This document shows positions 32,888 to 44,315 of a DNA stretch of 64,000 nucleotides, in pieces (within the stretch, counting starts at the first letter, position 1; each line of letters starts with the position of its first letter). The DNA comes from Porphyra umbilicalis (lineage: Eukaryota; Rhodophyta; Bangiophyceae; Bangiales; Bangiaceae). Location: the NCBI GenBank assembly GCA_002049455.2, contig KV918967.1, forward strand, positions 1-64,000, in the 5' to 3' direction. A model generated the notes under the pieces. The model was not told the origin of the DNA, made no database searches, and was given only the letters and a program-made list of their open reading frames with translations. Position numbers and translations under genes: made by a program.

Positions 32888-33482
32888 TCACTGCGTCTTT
32901 TTGACGGGCGCCACACGCCCCCCCCCCCGCAACCCCCCCCGCAGACGGCGCACGACCAGCAGCACCCCCCCCATCAAGCCGACGAGCACGAGCGGCACGG
33001 CCCCCCCCGCGGCGAGCGCGAGCGCCACCCGCTGCCTCGGCGACGCGCCCGTGGCGGCGACCCACGCTTCGGCCGCCTCGTTGGCCGCCGCCGCCGCCGC
33101 CACCGCCGCGGCGGTGCGCGGGTGCGCCGCCGCCGACGCGGCGAGCGCCACGAGCGCCACCTTGGACGACGCCACGGCAGTCGCCACGGAGCGCACCGCG
33201 GAGCGGGCAGTCGTACGCACCGCCGCCGCCGCGCCGGGGGGGAGGAGGGCCCCGACCGCATCACGGACGGCGTTGTGGAGGGGGACCGCCCACTCCGGCA
33301 TGCCGGGGGGGGGGTGTGGGGGGGGGGGGGGCGCCGCCGCCCCCCGCCGCGCCCGCCGTGGCCGCCGCCGCCGCCGCCGACGCGGTGGCGACGGCGGCGG
33401 CGGCGGCGATGAGGAGGGCGGCCACGCGGGCGGGCGTGAGGCGCGCGCGCGCGCGCACGCGGGGGAGGGTGGGGGCGTCCAT
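32888..33482 (-). CDS. small signal-anchored protein, unknown function
   Basis: Starts at the ATG at 33482 (MDAPTLPRVRARARLTPARV) with a basic n-region and a hydrophobic Ala/Val/Leu segment, as in a signal peptide or anchor. After a Gly/Pro-rich stretch with G runs at about 33305-33331, where the frame changes, the protein continues PEWAVPLHNAVRDAVGALLP. An Ala/Val-rich helical region and a second hydrophobic segment near the C-terminus (GGAVPLVLVGLMGGVLLVV) follow, then a basic tail ending VAPVKKTQ. It is about 197 aa. The family is unrecognised. The composition and the alternation of hydrophobic and basic parts support a real membrane protein. Confidence 0.5.
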
Positions 33483-34849
33483 GGCCGCAGCCGGGAGCGA
33501 GCGGCACGGGGCCGCGGGGATGGCGGGGGGGGGGGGGGGGGGACCCAGGGGGGGTGCACGCACCAAAGAGGTGGACGACACGGGGGGCAGCGTCGGGTGG
33601 GCAACAGCGCCGCGCCGCGCCGGTCGAGGCGTGCGGGAGGCGCCCCGCGACAGAGACGCGCCCACGGCAGCCGACCCCGCGCCCGCGGCGACGCCCGTCG
33701 ACGGCCAGCGCGACGGCGGGCGCGGACGGGCAGAGGTCGGCGGCGTCGCACACGGGTGCACCGGCGGGTGCGGTGGTTGGTGCTGGCGCGGAGCGTCATA
33801 AACCGGCGCCGCGCGGTGCTGCGCAAGCAGAGGGTCGGATACGGTTGAGAAGAGCGCCCGGGACGTAGTTTGGTGGGGCGATACAGTCCAGCACGTCAAT
33901 CGGTGCGGCAAATCGCCAAAATTTAGCTACGGGCATATCTATCGGGAACCCAATGAGCCATATCTCGGGATATTGAGGCACCGCCATTGCCATATTGGCA
34001 CGGGGTAGGCTTGTATTTCACGCCCGCAAACCCGGGGCGTGTGGGCGTTTCACGCCCGATCACGCCCGATCACGCCCTAATCACGCCCCTTTTGGGGGCG
34101 TGAACACGCACAAGTAGCACCCATTGGAAACGAATCCATTTGTTTCTTGATTATGTAGCACCCCTTTCGGACTGGCGGCGATCAATGTGAACTGCTTTGG
34201 GGCTGTATAGAACCAATCAATCACAGACCGAAGGCTGCCTTGGCATCCTTCAAGTACGATGACGATCGGCGGCCAGGCAGTCTCGGCGTCACTGTCGCTG
34301 TAAAACAGAGGCAACTGCAGAAAAAGCTGCCGTCGCAGCCGCAGCCACCGACAGACAATGTGGGAGGGGCACCCGTCTAGGACCCCGTGGCGCTCGGGGC
34401 GGCGTGCGAGGGCCGGTGGGCGGATCGTCTTGGGCTGCAGCAGTGCGCCCCCGGCCACGTCTCCAGTGCATTGGATTGCACTATGTTAAGTTCGTCGGCG
34501 GCGTAATTGCTTCGCTCTTCACCTCTTCCAGAGGTGACTACCAAGTGAGGTAATACCAGCCTTGGCTGCTGAGATTCAAAAGCCAAGGCTCAAAAGCCAA
34601 CCCCCCCCCCCCGTGCATGCGTGCAGGTGCGCGTTCCGCAGCCCTTTACAGACAGAGTGCTGACAGAAGCGGCGCAGCGTGAGGGACTGCTATCCGTGCA
34701 TCATGAGGAATTCAACTCCCTGTACTGCCGGTGAGATGAGCGCCCATCTAGACGCTTTGCTGTTTTCCTTTCGACGTTCTCATAGCGACATCTCCGTTCA
34801 TGTGCGTGTTCGTGGGCGAGAGGATTTCGCCCTTCTGGCCCCGTTCCCC
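33483..34849. other. intergenic with a CACGCCC-word repeat
   Basis: The GC-rich 5' flank of the 33482 gene gives way near 33880 to AT-richer DNA. Bases 34050-34090 hold four CACGCCC units. CACGCCCC-TTTTG-GGGGCGTG (34082-34102) forms a hairpin. No gene is visible. Confidence 0.4.
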
Positions 34850-35630
34850 TACGGCTGCCCGCCGCCCCACGGCTGCCCGCCGCCCCACGGCTGCCCGCCG
34901 CCCCACGGCTGCCCGCCGCCCCACGGCTGCCCGCCGCCCCACGGCTGCCCGCCGCCCCACGGCTGCCCGCCGCCCCACGGCTGCCCGCCGCCTCACGGCT
35001 GCCCGCCGCCGGCCACCCCGCGGCCGCCCCGCGGCCGCCCGCCGCCCCGCTGCTGCCGGCCGCCCCACGGCTGCCCGCCGCCCCGCGGCTGCCCGCCGCT
35101 CCGCCGCTCCCCGCCCACCTGCCGCTGCCCGCCGCCCCGCCGCTGGCTGCCGCCCCTCGGCTGCCGGCCGCCCCTTGGCTGCCCGCGGCCGGCCGCCCCG
35201 CCGCTGGCTGCCGCCCCGCCGCTGCCCGCCGCCCCGCCGCTGGCTGCGGCCCCGCCGCTGCGCGCCGCCGGCCGCGCCGCCGCTCCCCTCCCCCCCGCCG
35301 CTGCCCGCCGCCCCGCCGCTGCCCACCGCCGGCCGCGCCGCCGCTCCCCTTCCCCCCGCCGCTGGCTGCCGCCCCGCGGCTGGCCGCCGCCCCGCTGCTC
35401 CCCTCCCCCCCGCCGCTCCCCGCCTACCTGCTGCTGCTCGCCGCCCCGCCGCTGCCCGCCGCCCCGCGGCTGCCCGCGGCCGGCCGCCCCGCCGCTGGCT
35501 GCCGCCCCGCGGCTGCCCGCCGCCCCGCTGCTCCCCTCCCCCCCGCCGCTGGCCGCCGCCCCGCCGCTTCCCGCCGCCCCGCCGCTCCCCGCCTTCCCAC
35601 CGCTCCCCGCCCCCTCGCTGCCCTCGCGGG
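34850..35630. repeat. 18-bp GC-rich minisatellite
   Basis: Nine near-identical units of CGGCTGCCCGCCGCCCCA (about 34853-35005) are followed by about 600 bp of diverged units in which GCCGCCCCGC and CTGCCCGCC alternate. All three forward frames stay open. One forward frame (from about 34679 to 36103) reads GCPPPH repeats. Open frames are expected from an 18-bp unit without stop codons, so coding is unproven. Confidence 0.85.
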
Positions 35631-35639
35631 CGGCCGGCG

Positions 35640-37633
35640 GTGGCCGGAGGCGGCACCTCTTTTGGGGGGTGGCCGGCGACGGTGGCGACCGGCGGCCGCT
35701 GCTGGCGGGAGGAGCGGCCGGAGGGGAGGGAAATCGGGCACAGCGGTTGGCGTCAGGGTGGGCTGTCGCCCAGGGGGCTGAACGGCCTCGGTGCCTGGGG
35801 CCGGCCATTGCTGGGGTGGGCGGGCGGTCGGTGAGGGAGGCGGCTGGTGGCCGGCGGCGGTGGGGGTGGTCAGTGGAGGGGGTGGCCGGCGGCGGGGGTG
35901 GCCGGCGGCGGGGGTCATCGGCGGTGGGGTCGATTGGATGCATGTCTGGGGGACACATAGCGACTTCCAGGGATAACACAGAGTTGTCTGGCTGCGTGCT
36001 ACCTCTATGGGCGACTCGTAGGCACGAAACTGGGGTTCTGACTTGTATGGAGGCACACTACGCTCAGTGGGCATTCTACGACCGTGCTGGTGTGGGTTTT
36101 TAGGGTCCGTTAAGAGTACATGATGTAGCAAAGCCAACGCACACAGAAAGTTGGCCAGCAGATAGGCCGGGCACCGTGGGGAGGTAGCGGCATGTCGGGT
36201 CCCTGTGAAGTTGAAGGGGCGAAAATCGTAGGAAGGAAGCGTCTGTACGCTTAGCCACTCGCTTTTTCGTTCCCAGGACCCTTCAAAGCACCACGTACAA
36301 GTCTCTTTAGAAAAATGGTGTTTTGGTCAAGTTCCGCCCGGACATGTCGTTCGCTCCTCCCTCTTGCACCGGACGGAAGCATGTAACATGGCGATGACCA
36401 GACTATACGGACCCCGACCAAAGCTGCACAAAATAGGTACAGGGTACTGTAGGAGATGTGCTGTGCTGTTTTTTTCGCAAGAAAACATGCAGAACTGCTG
36501 TAGGCAGCAAGAGAAGCGCAGAGCGCATCCCACTGGATTAAACAGTGTCAGAGAAAACACGTCATCCACTGGACTGAGCAGTGTCTGTGCCGATCTGCCG
36601 ACTCGACGGTATCTGAAACACTGTCAGAGGGTGGCCATGCACACTGCGGGGTGGTATGATTATATCTCTACCCTCGACTGCTGTTTTCCTCCACTGCCGC
36701 TGCCTCCCCCCACTGCCGCTGCTTTCTCCCAGTGCATCAGCCTCCCTCCACCGCCGCTGCCTCCCTCCACCGCCGCTGCCTCCCCACATCGCTGCTGCGC
36801 TCCCCCATCCCCGTTGCGTCCCCCGATTCCTGCGGCCTTCCCCCTTTCCTACTGCTTCCCCTCTTCGCTGCTGCCCTTCGTCACAGGTTCTGGCCCTCCC
36901 TACCAGGGCTCCGACCCCCACAACTGATACCCATTCCTCCCACTAGTGCTGCCCCCCCCTTCACTGGTGCTACGCCCCCTCCATCCGTGCTACCCCCCCT
37001 CCTACCCGAGCTGCCCCCCCCCCCCACTGGTACTGCCCACCCCGACCGGTGCTGCCCCCCTCCCACCCGAGCTGCCCCCCCCCCACTGGTACTGCCCACC
37101 CCCACCGGTCGGCGCAGCCACAGCGGCGACCGTAGTCACGGAATGGTGTGGCAAGGACACCTGGGTCAGGAACGGGAGGGAGGCGGCAGCCCCCATCAGC
37201 GGCGGTGGTCGCCCACCCCTGGAAGGAACGACGAGCAACGACAGCAGCGCCCGGCGGCGGTGGTGGTGGCTCTCGCATATGCGGGGCGGCGAGCGGCGGC
37301 GGTCGTGCATGGCCGTCATGCATGGCGCGGCAGCGTCGATGGCCCATCCCTGTCAAATGCCCAGCCCAACGGAATCAACGGCTGCGTATCGAGTAAAATG
37401 ATATTGGCCCCGTTTCAAAGTAGCGAAATCTCAGGTGATAGTAAGTCTCCAGGAAATACAGTACAGGATTTATTATCCATTCGCATCCCCCATTCCACCC
37501 TCCCAAACGCCAACCCTCCTTGGCGGCAAATCGCCGCTGAGCCAAGGCTGGCTTTATCTCGCCTCTGACTACTGGTCCTTTTGTGAACACGGTCGTCTCT
37601 CACCATGTGCGGACCCCACATTTTCGTACTGTA
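35640..37633. other. repeat-rich intergenic region
   Basis: Includes GC-rich DNA, then more balanced sequence from about 35930, and a second minisatellite. Beyond the listed repeats I see no supported gene. Confidence 0.35.
36690..37110. repeat. CT/CCACC-rich minisatellite
   Basis: The first part has units such as CTCCCTCCACCGCCGCTGC in tandem (two perfect copies near 36748-36785). The second part has units with ACTGGTACTGCCCACCCC and CACCCGAGCTGCCCCCC alternating (about 36960-37110). Confidence 0.7.
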
Positions 37634-38938
37634 ATCGTCTGTCCCCGGCCGATTTGCATCGAACCCCTATTTTCGACTCATCTGGATAGTCGTCGATGTC
37701 CGTGTCGAAACCGGTCTTCATTGTATGTTGATACGAGAGCGGGCGATCAAGGCGTCGATGGGGCGTCGACAGTATTTCGATGGCTACTTACAGCCGTGCC
37801 TGAACCGGGAGTGCGATAGAAGAGAGTGACACGTGTCCGGTTGAGAATGAAGGTTTTTTTACCTGCTGCCACCGCTACGACTGCGGCCGTAAAAAGACCC
37901 ATGGTTTTGTCTGGCTCACGCCAACACATCAAAGCGCACCCTAACACTCGAGGGGGTTCTCCCGCAAGCCAGATGCACGGGTCTGCATCACCCGACTCAC
38001 ACGCCACCCCGCCTGGTTCCCCTGCATGTCTCCGAGTGGCCGCAACGGCGCCAACGCTTTGTCCACTCCCCCCAAACCCTCCACTGGCGCGCATACAGAT
38101 GGCACACTTCCCTTCGCATCACACCCGCCCACTGCGAAGGACCCTACCAAGAAAGAGCAAGAAAGGCATCCAGATACATACAGTCGAAAGAGAGAGTAAC
38201 AGTACACACATCGAAGAGCAGCGCACAAGTGAACGGGGACGAGCTGGAGAGGGAGGGGGGGGAGGGGGGCAAGAAAAGCAGCGACCACCGCAACAAAAGC
38301 ACGTACACTGCACCGTACGAGTGAGTGAAAAGAGATCCAAGGCCCAGCGAGCAAGACAACAAGTACACGTCAACTGCACGACCGCACGACCGCACGACCA
38401 GCCCAAAAGCAGATGTGGACGCCTGGACCAAATGCGCAGGAGGTGCAAACAACAAGGAAAAATGGCAGCGCAACTCACCTTCAAGAACGAGTAGAAGTAG
38501 GGCGTGTATGATGCAGGGCGCAGGTGCTGTGAGGGGGGAGATAGTCGCCGAGCGCCACACGTACGGTGAGCACAGCGACGCCAGTCTGCCGGGATGAGGC
38601 GTCGGGCCGAAGACGGCCCGGTGCGGCGCGCAGGTGGAGTGCCAGAGCCGCACCGAGCAGCCGACCAGGAGGTGGGCTACTATTCCAAAATATGGCGACT
38701 GACAAGCATCCATGGATCTGACCAATCACAAATTTTCTCGCTGCCTTCTTGAAACTGTTGAAGACGGCCGAACGTCGAGTGCAGCGTGCGCTGGGATATC
38801 GAGGAATCATCGAAACTGGGGTTTCGATAGCTGCTGCGATGGCAATCGACCGACCGTATCGAACCCATATTTCGACGCTCGATGGCCGTCGACAGGGTTC
38901 GATAGGGGCTCGACGCAAATCGGCCGGGGACAGACGAT
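37634..38938. mobile_element. non-autonomous DNA transposon candidate, 1.3 kb
   Basis: The ends are inverted repeats of about 37 bp that share ATCGTCTGTCCCCGGCCGAT and continue TTTGC, with two mismatches. Subterminal regions on both sides are rich in TCGA words, and an internal 8-bp hairpin (ATCGAAAC/GTTTCGAT) lies near 38811-38830. The interior has no recognisable transposase. No clear target-site duplication is seen, so either the ends are slightly misplaced or the element is old. Confidence 0.6.
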
Positions 38939-39862
38939 ACCACCTGAGGCAGAGCAGCTTCAGGCAACTGGCTTTCTGACAGCGCAGTTCGCACAAGAGT
39001 GGAGGGACGTCTGATGTGCATTGAGAACGGCGATCACCTGGGAAAGGTGAGTAGACTCGAGACAGGTTGTAGAACAGCGGGTCAGCAATACTCGTGTCCT
39101 CAGTGACCCTGCTCGTGGTCACGGCTGACATTGCTCGTTGCTCTGTGCGTCTTGCAATCACTACTGGGTGTATGCTGTGCAGGAAAGAAGCCTTCGGGCC
39201 ACCCGGCTCATCAAGGCGTCGCAGTCGGTCCCTTCTTCAGGAAGAAAACGGCGCACCCTGCAATATCCACCATTTTATTTTTGTGGGTTCTGTTCGAGCG
39301 TTGAAGGCGGCGCCGCAGAGATACCTCCAGCCCCCCGCTGTCTCAGGAGTGCTGTAAGTCACTGCTCGAGCACTGTTGAGTGCCGCTTCTAGACCTGAAG
39401 CCGGCCACTTTACTGGCATGTTTTCAAGGTAGTCGACGTGGCGGGCACGCTCTTCCCTATCGTTTCGTAGCAGGTGCGGTCAACGACCTCGCTCGCAGCT
39501 CAAGCATTCAGAAAGAACTCGTACCACCATGTTCGTCGTGCTTTCCTGCTTTACATGCAGGGGCGCAGCAGCGCGCTCGAGACCGTTGTCGCAGTGGTCG
39601 CCTTGAACAATTTTGGCTTGGGATGCAGCGCTGCCGCGCTGGCCCCAATGCCGCCGCCTCATGATCAGCTGCGTGACTTATTGATAGCGCGCAGCGAGAT
39701 TCGCACAGCCGAAGAGGTACAGACTGTTTCCAATGCAGTCCTTCCTCGTCGTCGGCTGACGGGCCCGCAACTAACCCTCTTTTTCGTCTGAAGACTGCCG
39801 ATCGCCCTTCTTGCCGGTGCAAAGCTTTCCTGGCTCTGTCCACCCCTGGATAAAGAAGGAAC
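38939..39862. other. intergenic between two transposon candidates
   Basis: Balanced GC, with short unrelated open frames on both strands. I see nothing supportable in it. Confidence 0.35.
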
Positions 39863-40267
39863 GTATTGCTGATCCCCGAATTTTGTCCAGGTGGACAGAG
39901 ACTGACTTGCGGACCGACTCTCTCTACCAATCAGATGCGCCCCTGGGACTGACTTGGTGCTCCTGATTGCTTACATGTGCCCATGCAGCCTGGAAATCAA
40001 CATCAGCTCCTCTTCTTTTCCGCACTTCTGGCGAGGAGACAGTAGAAAATCTCAAGATCTCGCGTGGGCAGCTTGCTCCGTGCCAAGAAAAGCGGATCAA
40101 GCGGCAACAAACAGTGAGTTCTGCTCGATGCAAGGTCCTGGCACAGAATGCGGGCTTTCTATTGGCTTCGATGATTTCTTACTGTCGTTTTAAACCAATA
40201 GAGTGCTCTTATTCAGAGTCAGTCTCTGTCTCTGTCCCCCAGGACAAAATTCGGGGATCAGCAATAC
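39863..40267. mobile_element. MITE-like element, 405 bp
   Basis: The ends are inverted repeats of about 40 bp that start GTATTGCTGATCCCCGAATT and continue TTGTCC..GG.GGACAGAGAC. They are flanked by the direct trinucleotide AAC on both sides (39860-39862 and 40268-40270). The interior is noncoding. A 3-bp duplication would fit a Harbinger- or CACTA-like target choice, but AAC is not the usual TWA. Confidence 0.7.
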
Positions 40268-40966
40268 AACAATAGATCAAGACTGTTTGGTGTTGCTCCC
40301 AGCGTTGGCTGCTTCGAATACGGTGCTGCAGGTGGCCTATGGTCGAGGAATTCATTCTGCTGCAGGCTGTCTCGATGACATTGAAAAGGAAAGGCTCTTC
40401 GTAGGACGGAGATTGAACTTGCGCGCAGTTTGACCTTGAGAGCGGTGGCCATGGTATTGACACTGGAAGTGTCGCGACAGTTTGATGGCGACAGCTCGCG
40501 AGTCCGCGAGCGAGCAGGAACGGCGCTGGCCCGCGTTGCCGATGCAACTCTGCCCTTCTCAGACCCGTCGCCCCAGAGGCCTTCGAAGCGAGGCGCGGAC
40601 GGCGCCCCCTCGCGAGGCGGTCGCCGGCGCATATTGGCAAACGAGGCGGCGGCCGGCGCAAACTGGCAATTGAGGCAGCAGATCGGCGGCCTTCGGGTGC
40701 AACCGCTCCGCCCTACGGACCAAAAGGAACGGCTGTCCAGAAGAGTGCGCTTTCATCCCCGGACGTTCCGTGCGCCCCCCCGCCCAAACCTCAAAACAGA
40801 GCTCGGCGCGGCCCGGCCGCAGCGGCACGCCACCCGCGTGGACGAGGTGAACGAAGCAGCGGCACGTGCTCCGTGCCCCCGTCCCACCCACCTCATCCGA
40901 AATCGCATGGTGCTCCTCCGCCCTCCGTCTCCCTCATGCTCTCATCGCTATTGCGCAAGCGCCACC
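40268..40966. promoter_or_regulatory. upstream region of the GMC oxidoreductase gene
   Basis: 699 bp without a supported gene. The coding frame of the next gene stays open far upstream, but the composition there is not protein-like. A CT-rich leader (CTCCGCCCTCCGTCTCCCTC) lies about 40 bp before the start codon, and the start has the context GCCACCATG. Confidence 0.4.
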
Positions 40967-42745
40967 ATGCCCGCTCACCTGCTTAAGTGGCTGGTCGGCG
41001 TCGCTTCGGTGGCTGTCGGGGCGGCAGCAGCGGCCACGGCGGAATCGGCACAAGGCGGCGCTCGCGGTAGTGGCCCCTACCCGTCCGCCGCCGACTATGT
41101 CATTGTCGGCGGCGGCACGGCCGGCTGCGTCCTCGCCGCCCGCCTGTGCGCGCGCTTTCCAGCGGCGTCGGTCGTGCTCATTGAGAGAGGCCGCCCCCGC
41201 ACGCCCGCGCAAGAATTCAAGGTCCGCGCCATGTCGGCGGTGCCGGACGCATGGGTCGACCCGGCTCTCACCGAGGCATGGGCGTCTGAGGCCAATCCCG
41301 GCCTCGGCGGCCGCCCCGTGACGCTTCTGACTGGCGCGACGCTCGGTGGCTCGTCGTCAATCAACAGCGGCCAGTGGAGCGTGCCTGTCGCGCCCTACGC
41401 GTCGACGTTGGGGGTCGACGGCCTCACCGAGGCGGCCGCCCAGCGGTTTTACGACGCTGCCGCGCGGGTAGTGCACCCGGTCGTGCCGCCGCCGTCTGTG
41501 ACGCCCGTCTACACGGAGAAGTACTTGGCCGCGGCCGCGGCGGCTGGGGTTCCAATCTTGAGCCCTCCGCCGCTGCGGGGCGACAGCCGCGGCGACGGGA
41601 TATGGGTCAGCCCCATGACGGCCGACGCCGGCGGCCGCCGCCGTGACGCGTGCACCGCCTACCTCGACCCGGTAGTGCGCCCGGGGGGGGCGTGCGCCTC
41701 CAACCTGGTGCTGCTGCTCGGTACGACCGTCACCAAGGTGGTACTCTCTGAGCGGCGCGCAGATGGGGACGGCGCGCGCTACAAAGCCACGGGAGTGGAG
41801 GTCGTCCCGTCCGCGCCCGTCGACAAGAGTAGTGCCGCTGCCCGCGCCGCCGCCGCCGCCGCCGACGCTGCCGCTGGCCGCGGCCCGACGACCATTGCCG
41901 CCCGGCGGCAGGTGCTGCTGACGGCGGGCCCGTTTGGCTCGCCCAAAATCCTCCAGCTGTCGGGCATTGGCCCCGCCGCGTCGCTGCGCGCGGCGGGCAT
42001 CCTCCCCCGCGTCGAATTGCCTGTCGGCGCCGCCGCACGTTCCCGCGCCGCCACTGTCCTCATTGCCGCCTATCGGGGCGTGCCACTGGCGCCGACCGCC
42101 AACGTCACTGCCCGCACCGCGCCCACCGCGGTCGCGACATGGCGGTCGGGCGGCGGCGGCGTGGTCGGGACGGTCGTCACATCGGCGTTTGGCCGCCTTG
42201 CGGCCACCCACTCGAGTGTGGTCGTGTCTTGGGCGCCGCCCGGCGCAAAGCCCGAAGGCGTGCCGCTGCTCGTGTCCACCTGCCTCGGCGTGCCGGCGGC
42301 GGCGGCGACAATGGCGGTTGCCGACGCGGCGTCGCCGGCGGCGCCGCTGCGGGTGGCGCCCAATCTTCTCGGAGGGGGTGGCGCCGACGGCGCCGCCGAG
42401 GTGGCCGCCGCCATTGCTTGCTTGACGCGCCTCCGCCGCGTCACGGCGGCGCTGCCGTCGGCGTTTGAGCTGGTCGACGTGACGCCGCCACCGGGCGTGG
42501 CCGTCAACGCCGACCTTGTGCGAGGCAGCGCCACCAGCGCCCATCACACGGTCGGCGGCGCGGCGGTTGGGCCCGTCCTTACGCCCTCCTTGGGCGTGCG
42601 GGGGGTGGATGGCCTCCGCGTCATTGACGCGTCGGCCATCCCGTCCATCCCAGCGTCGTCGGGGCTTCTGGCCACGGTGTACATGCTCGCCGAGTACGCC
42701 GCGGAGCAGCTGGTGGAGGGCCAAGGCCCGTGGGGAGAGGCTTAA
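40967..42745 (+). CDS. secreted GMC-family FAD oxidoreductase, atypical active site
   Basis: 592 aa from the ATG at 40967 (context GCCACCATG). GMC enzymes oxidise alcohols (choline, glucose, aryl alcohols) or act as lyases. Residues 1-25 are a signal peptide (LLKWLVGVASVAVGAAAAA). The FAD Rossmann motif is DYVIVGGGTAGCVLAARL (43-60) with the E of LIERG at 73. TGATLGGSSSINSGQW is the second FAD-contact signature, and GPFGSPKILQLSGIGP is the GMC signature 2. The C-terminal block HHTVGG (near 526) supplies the usual catalytic His, followed by GLRVIDASAIPSIPAS. Two parts differ from the family. The VGxNLxDH loop reads VGAAARSRAA, and the second catalytic His/Asn position reads Ser. There is one exon and no frame break. 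The substrate is unknown. Confidence 0.85.
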   Translation: MPAHLLKWLVGVASVAVGAAAAATAESAQGGARGSGPYPSAADYVIVGGGTAGCVLAARLCARFPAASVVLIERGRPRTPAQEFKVRAMSAVPDAWVDPALTEAWASEANPGLGGRPVTLLTGATLGGSSSINSGQWSVPVAPYASTLGVDGLTEAAAQRFYDAAARVVHPVVPPPSVTPVYTEKYLAAAAAAGVPILSPPPLRGDSRGDGIWVSPMTADAGGRRRDACTAYLDPVVRPGGACASNLVLLLGTTVTKVVLSERRADGDGARYKATGVEVVPSAPVDKSSAAARAAAAAADAAAGRGPTTIAARRQVLLTAGPFGSPKILQLSGIGPAASLRAAGILPRVELPVGAAARSRAATVLIAAYRGVPLAPTANVTARTAPTAVATWRSGGGGVVGTVVTSAFGRLAATHSSVVVSWAPPGAKPEGVPLLVSTCLGVPAAAATMAVADAASPAAPLRVAPNLLGGGGADGAAEVAAAIACLTRLRRVTAALPSAFELVDVTPPPGVAVNADLVRGSATSAHHTVGGAAVGPVLTPSLGVRGVDGLRVIDASAIPSIPASSGLLATVYMLAEYAAEQLVEGQGPWGEA

Positions 42746-43824
42746 GGGCGTGGAGGGTGGGGGGATGGGGGGGAGAGAATGGTCCCGTGTGCTGCGGGGA
42801 GGGGGCAAGGGCGACGCCGATGTGGAGCATAGAGAGGGTGGGCATCCGCAGAGGCTCGAGGAACGCGCCAGGCGAGGCGGCGACCACTGTGCTCACTAAT
42901 AAACTCTGATTCAACTGCTGCCGGTCTCACTAGCGGGACACAGCGGCTCGTTGCTACGACCGTAACAACCAGCTGACGTGGCGTGCCCGTCGGCCACCTG
43001 CTCTTTCCCGACTACCCCGTTGGCGCGAGAGACCACACCAGCGGCGACGCCGTCCCCCACACTGCCGCCAGCCGCGGTTGCAACGGTACGCTCAGGAAGA
43101 GCGAAGTGCACACAATCCTCCTCACGCAGGGTCACAACCCGACCCACGCCTAGTTAGAACAAACCTAGCAATGTCAAAGGACTATCCTTAAAATCTCAAT
43201 TGGGCTTGCGACGTGGCGGCCCCTCACAGGCCGCCTATTGTACGCACCTAAAATGGGCAATAGAGTTACTCCTGACAGGGCCACTTTATCATCGATAGTC
43301 CTCGTGGTTGGTCGGCGGTTCGTGGCCCATCCCTTGGAGTAAACCGTCCGAAGAGTCTCGGAGCCTCCAGCGAGGCGTGATCCGCGATATCCGCTGCAGA
43401 TTGCGGTCGACAGGCCGACGAAAGGCAGCGATCGACTGACTCAAAAGCAGACACGAAGCACAAGTATGGCCAAAAGTGGGAGATCGTTGGCGTAAATGTC
43501 GATTGAGTGATACATCGCAGCTCCACAGGCTGCCACCGTGCAGGGCCAGTACGACTTGTCAGCCAATCACACATGCAAGAACCACAGACGGGATTGTGTG
43601 CACCCAAACGTGTTGCACGAGTGGTGAGGGCTGGCACAAGGCTGGGAACTTCATGGCTGGAAATTGCCGTGGAGGCGGTTTTTTCTTCCATGTCGGCCCG
43701 TCTACAGCTCTCGCGTATTGCTATCCTCCATAAAATGGCGGTTGCAGAGAGAAGGGAGGCAGAGCCGACGACACAGCATAGAAATGAAGTCGGATTGGCT
43801 GTTCGACAAGCCACGATCGTACTA
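42746..43824. other. 3' flank of the GMC gene, no further gene
   Basis: Purine-rich sequence follows the stop, and AATAAA occurs at about 42898. The remainder is balanced sequence with no supported gene. Confidence 0.35.
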
Positions 43825-43955
43825 CAGTGCGTTCTCGTTATAAGAGACAGCTGATTCAGCTGAAAATGAATAAAAAGTGGCCTACATGGTCCGGAACGGA
43901 AGACTCGCGACCCATATTCTCTTGTAAACAATTCTCTTATAACGAGAACGCACTG
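43825..43955 (-). mobile_element. pogo-like MITE, copy 2
   Basis: 131 bp in inverse orientation to the copy at 2476-2605. The ends start CAGTGCGTTCTCGTTATAAG. Internal landmarks (TGGCCTACATGG, GGAAGACTCGCGACCCATAT, CTGATTCAGCTGAAAA) match copy 1. The left flank is TA; the right flank is AA, so the TA duplication has decayed on one side. Confidence 0.8.
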
Positions 43956-44315
43956 AATTGGCTGAGAGTTACCGCCAGTAATCTTGCAAGCTAATCAACG
44001 TCTCTTGCAGGGGTCACGCAGAGCCATTGCAACCCACAATGAGATTTTTTGAGATTGTTGGGCCGCTTGCTCGGGCCTGAAGAGGGCATGGAGAGGGTTC
44101 TGGGCCAGACCTGTGATTTGTCATGAGATCAACAAATATTTTCAGATTTCTTGAGATCCTGATGTGCGTTTCCAGCGTGCAGAGCTGGATGAGAAGACTG
44201 TGTAAGGAACTCATATGATTTTCAGCCTTTCCATTGGTCCACGTACGCTGTTGAATGATTGCAACCACTCTGCAACCGCCATTTTTTGGAGGTCAGCAAT
44301 ACATCATGCGATCTA

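Noticed and set aside
34679-36103. A 474-codon frame with GCPPPH repeats
   Set aside because: It is explained by an 18-bp unit without stops. Only its short N-terminal part is non-repetitive, and it has no signal or domain.
40430-40966. A longer N-terminus for the GMC oxidoreductase
   Set aside because: The signal peptide and GCCACCATG context at 40967 fit a secreted enzyme; the upstream extension has no conservation-like pattern.
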